Positions 1 through 7,939 of a stretch of 64,000 nt of DNA are shown piece by piece. The notes below the pieces were generated by a model. The model ran no database searches. It saw only the letters and a program-made list of their open reading frames with translations, and had not been told where the DNA came from. The translations under genes were made by a program, and so were the position numbers. Source of the stretch: Bryocella elongata (GTDB taxonomy: Bacteria > Acidobacteriota > Terriglobia > Terriglobales > Acidobacteriaceae). Location: contig NZ_FNVA01000001.1 of NCBI RefSeq assembly GCF_900108185.1, positions 1,550,001 to 1,614,000 of the forward strand, written 5' to 3'. How positions within the stretch are numbered: position 1 is the first letter of the stretch; every line of letters starts with the position of its first letter.

Positions 1-187
1 CATGCACATGGCCCTGGAGGACGGCCCCTTGAGGGGTAACGGTCGTGACGGTGCTGGTCGTCGTGGAGATGGTCCCTGCGCAGCCGAGCATGACCACCAT
101 AGCGACCGAGGCCGCGAGACGCAGCCACAGGTCGGGCGAGGCCAGGTGACGCCACGTATGTTCTGCCTGTTCCTGATGCGTCAGCAT
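1..187 (-). CDS. Exported lipoprotein, N-terminal part (cut by left edge)
   Basis: The first 62 codons of a minus-strand gene that runs off the left edge. The product begins with a charged stretch, then a hydrophobic segment ending in a lipobox-like VMLGC (Cys about residue 36), then a Ser/Thr-rich linker and GAVLQGHVH. That last segment resembles GAKLKGSVHGG just after the lipobox of the NHL lipoprotein at 423-1757, so the two are probably tandem paralogues. The gene lies 43 bp beyond the stop of the small gene at 231-413 and is probably in the same operon. A GAGGAAG lies 13 nt upstream of the ATG, which is rather far, so the start is provisional. The function of the missing part is unknown; a surface-attached beta-propeller is inferred from the paralogue. 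Confidence 0.6.
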   Translation of the reverse strand, partial: MLTHQEQAEHTWRHLASPDLWLRLAASVAMVVMLGCAGTISTTTSTVTTVTPQGAVLQGHVH

Positions 188-230
188 GCTCGGGCGGCGA
201 CTTCCTCGAGGCCACACTCTGCGGTGACGC

Positions 231-413
231 TCACTTGCGGCTGCTTCTCCGCCGCAACAGCTCCACTCCCCCAAAGGCAGCGACGGCGAAGCTGAAGAGC
301 ACATCCGTGGGGAGTTCGGGGGACTCATCGCAACCTCCGATGGCGTGCGCGCGGGTCGCCATGCCCGCCAGCAGGACGATGACGCAGAGTTGCAGCATGC
401 GCTTGTTCTTCAT
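231..413 (-). CDS. Tiny exported protein with PEP-CTERM-like tail
   Basis: 60 residues. An N-terminal signal peptide (KR then a hydrophobic run, cleavage expected near THAHA/RAHA at about residue 24) is followed by only about 36 residues. These read IGGCDESPELPTDVL, a hydrophobic stretch rich in Phe/Ala/Gly, and a terminal ELLRRRSSRK. Motif, membrane helix and basic tail are the layout of PEP-CTERM-type sorting signals, although the Pro-Glu-Pro core is only approximated by PELPT. The gene starts 9 bp after the stop of the NHL lipoprotein and has an AAGGGA 3-4 nt before its ATG, so it is very likely translated in that operon. No exosortase is visible in the window. It could instead be an ordinary small membrane protein. 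Confidence 0.6.
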   Translation of the reverse strand: MKNKRMLQLCVIVLLAGMATRAHAIGGCDESPELPTDVLFSFAVAAFGGVELLRRRSSRK

Positions 414-422
414 GGGTTCCCT

Positions 423-1757
423 TTACTTCGGATCGATCGCGATAGCGGTCGGTGCGGTGACGCCGGTGGAGACTGTGGTCATCAGAGCTCCGCTGCTGTT
501 CAGGACGTTGAGGCTTTGGTTGCCAGTGTTGCCGATCCATATCTGACCGGCGGGGTCGATGGCGATGGAGCCGGGATGATTGAGCATGCCGGAGCCCGTG
601 AAGGGCGAACTGCCGTACACGCCACCGGAGGACGTGAAGGTGGAGACGCTCGAGCCTCCCAGGTTGGTCACCCAGGCGTTGCCGCTGCCGTCAATCGCAA
701 TCGATGCAGGCGCGGAGAGGCCGTTGCCGCTCAGGCTCGACACGACGCTTCCCTGCTGTGAGAGCACGGTGACGGTGTTGTTGCCGGAGTTGGCGATCCA
801 GACATTGCCACTGCCGTCGACGGTCGTGGACTTCGGCGCGGAGATCCCAGTGGGAGCGTAGGTGATCGCCATCGTCCAGTCGGACGGTGCGGTGGTGAGG
901 CGCGGCGAGAACGGCGCCCCGGTATGCACGGAGTTAAAAAAGTTTGAGACGCGCTGCGTGGGATAGTGCGCGATGTTGAGAGCAGCGTCGATGGTGTTGG
1001 TCGGGGCAGAGCCACCCGATGGCGTCGCCCACGTATACAGATTGCCGCAGGCTGTTCCACTATCGCCGGCGTGACCGCCCGTCGAGTTGATGCAGTAGGA
1101 CAAGGCATCGGCCAGCGTATTGATCTCGGCGGTTGGTCCCGTAGCGCCGGCGGGCAATGCGGAGCCCACTGCTGCACCGGTGGCCACGTTCACAAGCTTG
1201 TTGACCGACGCGAACGCACGCGCGAGTCCCGCTGCATTCGTGGCGCTGGCTCCGACCGAGGAGTAGTTCGACATGAAGGGCGCTAGAGCGAAGACGCTGC
1301 CCACCGTCGTCACTTCATTCAGGTCGACGAAGGTGCTGTCGTTGATGGAGGCACAATCGCCAAGGGCCGCCATGTTCGCAGCGCCGGTGTTCACCCCTGC
1401 AACGCCACCGGGCTGGCCACCGATGGCGACGATCCAGAGCTGCTGCCCAGCGATGCAGCTGTAGGCGCTGGACGGGAAGTTGAAGGAGCCATCCGAAGCC
1501 GTCGTCACGGTGACGTTGAGCAGGTCGGTCGCCGCAGCGCCATAGCCTGTAACGCCGGCAGCGTAGAGATGAATCGCCGCTCCAGAGATTGGCTGCTGTC
1601 CGCCATGGACCGAGCCCTTCAGCTTCGCGCCGGTGATGGCCGTGGTGCCGGTGGCTGTGCCTGCCGACGACAGCAGCCCGCCGCAGCCTGTGAGCGCCAG
1701 GCAGAGCAAGGTTGCTCCGGCTGCCGCCGCCTGCTTCATGCATTGTGTGTTGAACAT
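423..1757 (-). CDS. NHL-repeat lipoprotein
   Basis: 444 residues. The signal peptide ends in the lipobox LALTGCGG, predicting a lipid-anchored envelope protein. Residues about 40-260 include a domain with VHGGQQPISGAAI that looks like a carboxypeptidase-regulatory fold. The C-terminal third has three NHL-type propeller repeats (SIAIDGSGNAWVTN, SIAIDPAGQIWIGN, AIAIDPK), which usually mediate protein or ligand contacts rather than catalysis. The ATG at 1757 was chosen because GAGGAG lies 7 nt upstream. An alternative ATG at 1796 overlaps the stop of the upstream giant gene (ATGA), so translation is probably coupled either way. The end of the giant protein has the same NHL repeats, which suggests the two arose by duplication or splitting. 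No enzymatic motif was seen. Confidence 0.75.
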   Translation of the reverse strand: MFNTQCMKQAAAAGATLLCLALTGCGGLLSSAGTATGTTAITGAKLKGSVHGGQQPISGAAIHLYAAGVTGYGAAATDLLNVTVTTASDGSFNFPSSAYSCIAGQQLWIVAIGGQPGGVAGVNTGAANMAALGDCASINDSTFVDLNEVTTVGSVFALAPFMSNYSSVGASATNAAGLARAFASVNKLVNVATGAAVGSALPAGATGPTAEINTLADALSYCINSTGGHAGDSGTACGNLYTWATPSGGSAPTNTIDAALNIAHYPTQRVSNFFNSVHTGAPFSPRLTTAPSDWTMAITYAPTGISAPKSTTVDGSGNVWIANSGNNTVTVLSQQGSVVSSLSGNGLSAPASIAIDGSGNAWVTNLGGSSVSTFTSSGGVYGSSPFTGSGMLNHPGSIAIDPAGQIWIGNTGNQSLNVLNSSGALMTTVSTGVTAPTAIAIDPK

Positions 1758-1792
1758 GCTGCTGCTCCTCATCGCGATCTCTTGTTGAAGCC

Positions 1793-4700
1793 TCATGGCC
1801 GTGCTCCCACGGTGGCGCTGCTCACCGCGTTGGCCAGCGGAGCCACCACCGGCGTTGCCGCTCCGATGACCTCCGTCACCGTGTTGCTGCCTTGATTGGC
1901 GATCCATACACTGCCAGCACTATCGATCGTGAGGCTTGCCGGCGTGCTGATCGCCGCCGCTGAAGCTACTGGCGTCTGCCCGGTCGCCGCAGAGCCATCG
2001 TTGTTGAGCACCGACAACGTGCTGTTGCCGTTGGCGATCCATACGCGGCCGGAGCCGTCGATGGCCAGCGCGGTCGGCAGGTAAAGTCCCGCAAGACTCG
2101 CTCCGGCGACGGGGAGCGTCACGCCGGCCTTCGTCCTCGCAATGATGATGTTGGAACTCAATACACCCCACAGGTCACCGGAGCTGTCCACAGCGAGCCC
2201 CAGCGCTGTCGCAGAGCCGGAGCTGGTGCCAAATGTTCCGGCGGATACAGCGCTGTCGCTAAGGCTCAACAGCGTCGAGTCGGCATTGAGGATGAAGACG
2301 CTCGGAGTGGCTGCGCTGACGGCCACCGAGGCGGCGACTGCCGGCAAGACCGTGCCCGCCACAGTGGCAGCTGCAGAGACGGTCTGCGTGCCGGAGGCCG
2401 TCGCAGCCAACGTCACATAGACTTCGCAGCTTCCGCCGGTGGCAAGCGCCACTCCGCTGATCGCGATGGCCGTGCTCGATGGAGAGTAGCTCACGGTCGC
2501 CGCGCAAGACTGCGTCATGCTGTTGGCGACCACCTGGAGTCCTGACGGCAAGGTCACATTCACCACGACTGCACTGACAGGACTTCCATTGGTATTTGCA
2601 ATACCTACCGCGAAGCCGGTGCTCGCACCTTGCGCGAGCGTTGTGGCGGCGCCGAGGAAGTTCGCCGTCACCGTCACCGGAATGGTCACGTTGAAGCTGT
2701 TGCTTTGCGCGGTCAGATGGATGGAGTTCGTCAGTGGTACTGTCGCGGTGAGCGTGTTGGCAGCGGCTCCGCGGGTGAAGATGAGATTGCTGAAAGTCGC
2801 GACACCCTGGCTCGCGGAGGCCGTCGCTGGCGTGGTGCTGAGGTCGTTCGCGGCGTCGGTCACGCTCACGCTCGGAGAGCCTGCCGACAGGGTCACGCCA
2901 CTCTCCGTGACGGTAACCACGGGCGCAGGCGCCATTGCTGAGCCTGCATTGACAGAGCTCGGTTGAGTTGAAAACGCCAGAGCATAGTTCGTCTGAACTG
3001 CCCCAGCGTCCACGGCCCCTGAAGTACAGAGCGGATTGAAGACATCACCACGCTGGTCGCCAGAGATCCCGCCTGGGACCTGACCGCTGGACCCCGAGCA
3101 GATCGCGGTGCTGCCTGGCAGCGGCAGCATGGTCCTCGTCGGGCCGCCGTAGTTCCCGAGCGGGGCAAGCGTAACGGCAGTGCCGATCTGGTTGCCACCC
3201 TGGTTCGTGTAGGCGCCAGCGACTTCGGAGTCACCCTGTGCGCTGTTGCCGGCCACGATGGTGTTGCCCAGATTCAGCTGAGAGGCGCTGAAGATTCCCG
3301 CGCCGGAGCCAGAGCCGCCGATCGTGTTGCCGGAGATCGTACTGTCATTGATCGCCACCAGCGCGTTGCCGTAGACGCCGGCGCCGTTGCCGTTCGCGCT
3401 GATCCTGTTGCCCGCGACTGTGCTGTTCTCCACCACCAGGGGCCCGCTGGTCCAGATGCCAGCGCCGTTGCCGCCTCCGGTGATGGTGTTGCCCGAGACC
3501 GTGCTGTTGATCAAGGTGAGGGTGCCCGTGTTGTAGATGCCTGCACCCTTCGCGCCACTGGAGACGGTGACATTGTTGCCCGTCACCGTGCTGTTGGAGA
3601 GCGTGAGCGACCCACTATTGGCGATGCCGCTGCCATTCAGCGTCGTGTTGCCGCCCGTGATCGTCAGGTTGTTGAGAGCGACGTTGAGGATGTTGCTGGG
3701 AATCGTGAAGACGGTATTGCCGGCGTTGTTGTTGCCGTTGACCGTGACCAGATTCGTGACGCCTCCGCCGGTGCCGGTGGTTGCTCCCGTGATGGTGGTA
3801 TTCGAGCCCAGTTGCAGCGTGCTCAGGCTGGACAGCAGATTGATCGCCTTCGCTGCGTTGAAGACCGTGGAGTCAAAGGTAATGTTGCCCGAGCCTGTGA
3901 TGGTGGAGCTGTAGCCGTTGCTCTGCGCGTAGGCGATGGCGTCGCGCAGAGCGCAGGCTGTATCGGTGCTGTTGGTTCCGGACGACGTCTGCGGCGTGCA
4001 GTTGGAGGCTGTAGCAGCGTGATCGGCCGTGGTGTTCACGACGAGGTTCGGAATGGAGACCGCGATGCTGCCCGACGTACCGGTGATGGAACTCGTCACC
4101 GTGTCGGTAGCAGAAATGGTCTGCGAACCAACGGTGCCCAGCGCTGCCGTGAAGGTCCCCGTGCCGTTGGTGATCGTCGCGTCGGCAGGCAGCGTGGCCG
4201 AGCCGTCGCTGCTCGTGAAGTGCACCGTGCCGCTGTAAGCCGTGGTCGGGTCGTTGAAGAGGTTCAGGGCCACTACCGTGTACGGGGTGGTCTGGCCGAG
4301 GTAGGTTGACGCAGGTGCGGAGACCGAGAAATTCTGCGCCCAGCCCTGTGCCACGGTGACGATGACGGATCCCGAGAGACCCGTCGCGGCATCGGTCGCC
4401 GTCACCGTCTGCTGGCCGGAATTTCCTATGGCAAGATTCTGCTCCACCGTTCCCTGGTTGAGCACGAATGGCGCCGGGGCCCCGAAGTGCGTCGCTGGGC
4501 TCGTCATCGTCAAAGCATCATTGTCCGTAGTGGCGACATTGCCGAAGGCATCGTAGGCTGTCACAACGAAGCTCGACCCGGTCCAGTAGGGCACAGGGTT
4601 GTTCAAACTCACGACGACAAGAGAGGCCGGCGCGCCTGAGGTCACGGAGAAGGACGTCGAACCGGTGATCGATGAGGTCACCGTGTCGGTCGCCGTAAGG

Positions 4701-7531
4701 CTCTGCGAGCCTGAGGTCTTCAGCGTTGCGTTGAAGGTGCCAACACCATTCGTCAGCGTGGCGTTGGCCGGCAGCACTGCATTGGAATCCGAGCTCGTAA
4801 ATTGCACGGTGCCGCTGTAGCTCGTCGCCGTCGCGTTTGCGGCCGTCTCAGCAGTGACGGTATAGGTGAACGCGCTGCCCGCGGTTTGCGAAGATGTAGC
4901 CGTGACCGCGAAGTGCGTGGCTGGCGATGACGACGCAGCCACACTGATCGTGTAGTTCTCCGTGTCGGACAAGGCAACGTTTGCGGCGTCTGTAGCCGTG
5001 AGTCCGAGACTGAAGGGGCCGGTAACGGTGGGCGTGCCGCTGAGCACCCAGCCATTGCCTCCCGAGGCAAGACTCAACGTCACGCCGGTGGGCAGCGTGC
5101 CCGTGTGGCTGTAGGTATAGCTGCCGGAGCCTCCCGCGACGGTGAAGGCCTGGGAGTAGCTCGCACCCTTCGTCAGCGACAGGGTCCCGGCGGCCGGAGA
5201 GATCGCCACCGGGACGTAGTAGGTGAACTCATCCTCGAAGCTGGCCGGGCTTGTGCCTGCAGCGTATCCCGTTCCTGCCGTGTACGTGACCGTCGTATCG
5301 GTGGTGCCGGCGCTTCCTGCGACGGTCGTCGTCGAAAGCTCTGCGGGAGATGTGCTGGTCGCGGCGACCACGGCGTAGGTCCCACTGCCAGTTCCTGCGG
5401 TGTACGAGTTCCCACCGAGGTTCAACGCCGTGAGGGTGCCAGCATCGAGGCCGGTTCCCGAGACGGCAACAGATGTCCCGCCTGTGGTTGGGCCCGTGTT
5501 GTAAATCACGCGCCCGACCATCGGAGCGTCACCCGTCACCTGGACGGCTCCCGCGTCGATCGTGCCGGAGGCCGGCCGCGCGGCACCGCGTTGATCGGTG
5601 GTCGCTTCGCCGGAGACGTACGTTCCTGCGTTCAAGGCTGGGCTGCCGGCCAGCGGAGGCATGGTCTCCGTGGGACCGCCATACCAAAGAAGATTGGCGA
5701 GCTTTGCAGCCACGCCCACCACGTTGCCGTTGCTTCCGTTCGTGGGGCAGGTTGCCGAAGGGGCGTAGCACTCCGCGGCGGTTGATCCTGTGTCGCCCGA
5801 GAGGATGCTGTTGTTCACGGTCAGCGTGGCGCCGTTGAAACGGAACGCTCCTCCCGCAGTGCCGGAGTTGGCGTTGAACGTGCTGTTCTGGATGGACAAC
5901 GTATTGCCCGTTGCAAAGATGGCGCCGCCGACGGAGTTTCCAGCGTTGTCATTGAAGGTGCTGTTGGAGATCGTTGCCGGCGACGAACTGTAGATGGCGC
6001 CACCGCCGGTCGAGGTATTCGCGACGAACGTGGAGCCGATGACCGTCAGCGAAGGTCCCGACGAATAAATGCCGCCGCCGTTTCCTATCCCGCTGCTCGC
6101 ATTGTTTGCGAAGGTACTGTTGGTCACCACCAGCGTGCCGGCGCTGTTCACGCCCGCGCCGTTTCCACTCGATTGACCATTGGCGATCGTCAGCCCCGTG
6201 AGCCCGACGATGTTGCCGGAGGCCACCGTCATCACCGGCGTCGAGTTTTGCCCCGAGATCGTGACAAGGGCCGTGGGGCCTGTAATCGACAGGCTCTTGG
6301 AAGCAGCCAGAACGCTGTTCAGCTTGATCGTCTGCGCCGTCGTGAAGACCGCAGGATCGAAGGTGATTTCGGCGAAGGTGTCCGCGCTCGCGGCGGCCTG
6401 CCCCAGTGCGTCCCGCAGGGAGCAGTTGCCGCTGCTGGCCAGCGTCACGCAGTTGGGTGTGGTCGCGGTGGCGTCCGTCGCGTTGCTGACGACCAGCTGC
6501 AGGATCGGACTTACCTGCACCGCGCCGCTGTCGATGGCCGCGCCGGGGACGTTGGGGCGCAGGGTGCCGTTCTGGTCGGTGGTCTGCTCGCCGGTCTGGT
6601 AGACGCCCGCGCCGATCGCCGTGCTGCCAGTGGCCGGGGGCATCGTCTGGGTGATGCCGTTGGCGTAGTAGTTCAGCGACTGCAACCCGATCTGCGTGGC
6701 CGTCTGGCCGACGACGTTGCCGCCGCCATCGGTATAGGTGCCATCGACGTCATTGTAAGAGCCTGCGGTATTGCCGCTGACGATGCTGTTGATTAACGTC
6801 ACCGTGCCACTGCTGATGATGCCGCCCCCGGAGCCTGCACCCGAGGCCGAGTTGCCCGTGATCGTGCTGTTGATCACCGTCAGCTTCCCGCCATTTAAGA
6901 TGCCCCCTCCTAAACCCCCAGGGGCGGAGTTGCCTGTGATGGTGGTGTTGATCAGGGTGACCGTGGTGCCGCCGCCAGTGAAGATAGCTGCGCCGGAGCC
7001 CGTACCGCCGTTGCTGCCCACATCGTTGTTGCCGTAGATCGAGCAATCGATCAGCGTCAGGCTCGCACTACTTCCGCCGATGGAGAAAACTGGCTCCGTA
7101 CTCGAAGTCACGCCCTGGAAGTTGATCCCAGACCATGTGACAGACGAATTGATAATTCCCAGATTCGACCCAACAAGAACGACCGCCCCGCCGCTAACGT
7201 TCTCGATCGTATGGCTCCTCGTAAATGAGATCGCGGAGAAAGCCATCGTGCCGCTGGTCGTAATCTGGATGACCGCGCCATTGGGTGCGGTGCCGAGCGC
7301 CGTGTAGAGGTTCGCGAGCGTCGTCTGAACGACCGTCTGCGCCTGGGCCACGTTCCCCGCAGTGAAAGCCATGGCGAGCGTTGCCGCCAGTGCGAGCAGC
7401 GTCCGCCGTGCTCTGGACTGCGGACGATCCACCCTGTCCTGCTGCTCAGCCCGTGTCCGGAGTGCGCATCCGACGATCCGGCGCTGCAGGAGTTGGAGGG
7501 AAGACTTCCAGGCACGTGGAGCGAAGAGCAT
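1793..7531 (-). CDS. Giant exported beta-helix / Ig-like / NHL protein
   Basis: 1912 residues, exported. A long N-terminal extension (about 65 residues, basic, then LLALAATLAMAFTAG, cleavage near AQA) resembles the extended signal peptides of large surface proteins. Three parallel beta-helix blocks, built of repeats such as LINSTITGNSA and VNNSILSG, occupy roughly residues 80-340, 380-660 and 1240-1500. The second and third are introduced by CSLRDAL and CALRDAI, and the blocks end with YGGPT..MPPL.GS / DQRG / IDAGAVQ segments, as in choice-of-anchor Q proteins. Between and after them lie IPT/TIG-like and bacterial Ig-like repeats (TATDTVTSSITG twice) and a DUF11-like domain. About 150 C-terminal residues form NHL repeats. 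An adhesive or matrix role is likely. It is the first gene of the surface operon, with GAGG about 9 nt before the ATG. Confidence 0.75.
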   Translation of the reverse strand: MLFAPRAWKSSLQLLQRRIVGCALRTRAEQQDRVDRPQSRARRTLLALAATLAMAFTAGNVAQAQTVVQTTLANLYTALGTAPNGAVIQITTSGTMAFSAISFTRSHTIENVSGGAVVLVGSNLGIINSSVTWSGINFQGVTSSTEPVFSIGGSSASLTLIDCSIYGNNDVGSNGGTGSGAAIFTGGGTTVTLINTTITGNSAPGGLGGGILNGGKLTVINSTITGNSASGAGSGGGIISSGTVTLINSIVSGNTAGSYNDVDGTYTDGGGNVVGQTATQIGLQSLNYYANGITQTMPPATGSTAIGAGVYQTGEQTTDQNGTLRPNVPGAAIDSGAVQVSPILQLVVSNATDATATTPNCVTLASSGNCSLRDALGQAAASADTFAEITFDPAVFTTAQTIKLNSVLAASKSLSITGPTALVTISGQNSTPVMTVASGNIVGLTGLTIANGQSSGNGAGVNSAGTLVVTNSTFANNASSGIGNGGGIYSSGPSLTVIGSTFVANTSTGGGAIYSSSPATISNSTFNDNAGNSVGGAIFATGNTLSIQNSTFNANSGTAGGAFRFNGATLTVNNSILSGDTGSTAAECYAPSATCPTNGSNGNVVGVAAKLANLLWYGGPTETMPPLAGSPALNAGTYVSGEATTDQRGAARPASGTIDAGAVQVTGDAPMVGRVIYNTGPTTGGTSVAVSGTGLDAGTLTALNLGGNSYTAGTGSGTYAVVAATSTSPAELSTTTVAGSAGTTDTTVTYTAGTGYAAGTSPASFEDEFTYYVPVAISPAAGTLSLTKGASYSQAFTVAGGSGSYTYSHTGTLPTGVTLSLASGGNGWVLSGTPTVTGPFSLGLTATDAANVALSDTENYTISVAASSSPATHFAVTATSSQTAGSAFTYTVTAETAANATATSYSGTVQFTSSDSNAVLPANATLTNGVGTFNATLKTSGSQSLTATDTVTSSITGSTSFSVTSGAPASLVVVSLNNPVPYWTGSSFVVTAYDAFGNVATTDNDALTMTSPATHFGAPAPFVLNQGTVEQNLAIGNSGQQTVTATDAATGLSGSVIVTVAQGWAQNFSVSAPASTYLGQTTPYTVVALNLFNDPTTAYSGTVHFTSSDGSATLPADATITNGTGTFTAALGTVGSQTISATDTVTSSITGTSGSIAVSIPNLVVNTTADHAATASNCTPQTSSGTNSTDTACALRDAIAYAQSNGYSSTITGSGNITFDSTVFNAAKAINLLSSLSTLQLGSNTTITGATTGTGGGVTNLVTVNGNNNAGNTVFTIPSNILNVALNNLTITGGNTTLNGSGIANSGSLTLSNSTVTGNNVTVSSGAKGAGIYNTGTLTLINSTVSGNTITGGGNGAGIWTSGPLVVENSTVAGNRISANGNGAGVYGNALVAINDSTISGNTIGGSGSGAGIFSASQLNLGNTIVAGNSAQGDSEVAGAYTNQGGNQIGTAVTLAPLGNYGGPTRTMLPLPGSTAICSGSSGQVPGGISGDQRGDVFNPLCTSGAVDAGAVQTNYALAFSTQPSSVNAGSAMAPAPVVTVTESGVTLSAGSPSVSVTDAANDLSTTPATASASQGVATFSNLIFTRGAAANTLTATVPLTNSIHLTAQSNSFNVTIPVTVTANFLGAATTLAQGASTGFAVGIANTNGSPVSAVVVNVTLPSGLQVVANSMTQSCAATVSYSPSSTAIAISGVALATGGSCEVYVTLAATASGTQTVSAAATVAGTVLPAVAASVAVSAATPSVFILNADSTLLSLSDSAVSAGTFGTSSGSATALGLAVDSSGDLWGVLSSNIIIARTKAGVTLPVAGASLAGLYLPTALAIDGSGRVWIANGNSTLSVLNNDGSAATGQTPVASAAAISTPASLTIDSAGSVWIANQGSNTVTEVIGAATPVVAPLANAVSSATVGARP

Positions 7532-7607
7532 GATCGGAACCTCAGGGAGACGAAGAAACCAGACAACAGGTGAAGCGAGCGATCGACGATGCGCGTGCGC
7601 GAGACAT

Positions 7608-7646
7608 GGGAGAACCTTCTGCGGCTGCCGCAGGCAAGGCTCTCCC
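7608..7646 (-). promoter_or_regulatory. Long leader hairpin upstream of the surface operon
   Basis: Outer arms GGGAGAACCTT and AAGGCTCTCCC pair over 11 bp with one G-U. An inner stem CTGCGG/CCGCAG closes a CTG loop, with a small GC bulge. It lies about 80 nt upstream of the giant gene's ATG and has no U-tract, so a regulatory leader is more likely than a terminator. A second stem, GTGGC/GCCAC, precedes it on the transcript. I could not match it to a riboswitch class. Confidence 0.45.
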
Positions 7647-7837
7647 GTGGCCTCCTTAAGGAAGCTTGTTTCGCCACAAGGGTTTTGAAAGAAAGGGCCC
7701 GGTCTTCTGCCTGAGGCACAGCGATGAAACTCACGAGTTGGCCGGAGCCGAAGGGTGAGGTCAGCGCTGCAGAAGAAGATGAGCCAACATAGGCTGGGTG
7801 CTCACGGCATAGCAATGGAACCAGGCTAAAAACGATC

Positions 7838-7843
7838 TATAAT
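7838..7843 (+). promoter_or_regulatory. Candidate -10 element for the CadC-like gene
   Basis: A perfect TATAAT about 95 nt upstream of the GTG start at 7940. No good -35 hexamer is seen 16-18 bp upstream, so this is only a candidate. Confidence 0.3.
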
Positions 7844-7939
7844 CGCTATGACATCGGTAAATCACTGATTGCAAAGCTCAAAAAGGTATGTGGACTCGTT
7901 TGCGCACGTTGAACCTGTCCAGATAAAGGCACTGTCATC

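Larger units (their letters stand above)
7532..7939. other. Divergent intergenic region
   Basis: This stretch separates the giant surface gene (minus) from the CadC-like gene (plus). It contains the strong hairpin at 7608-7646 in the minus-strand leader and a TATAAT at 7838 for the plus strand. I see no convincing coding sequence in it. Confidence 0.6.

Noticed and set aside
1..295. Plus-strand frame at the left edge
   Set aside because: Antisense to the lipoprotein start at 187 and the small exported gene; composition (Arg/Gly/His) is typical of a shadow.
7608..7646. Glycine or c-di-GMP riboswitch
   Set aside because: GGGAGAGCC and GCCGCAGAAGG give a superficial resemblance to the glycine class, but the order of conserved blocks does not fit, and no c-di-GMP core was found.
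7108..7815. Minus-strand open frame of 235 codons
   Set aside because: It overlaps the start of the giant surface gene in another frame, is Arg/Ser-rich and lacks any recognisable domain; shadow of the GC-rich coding strand.
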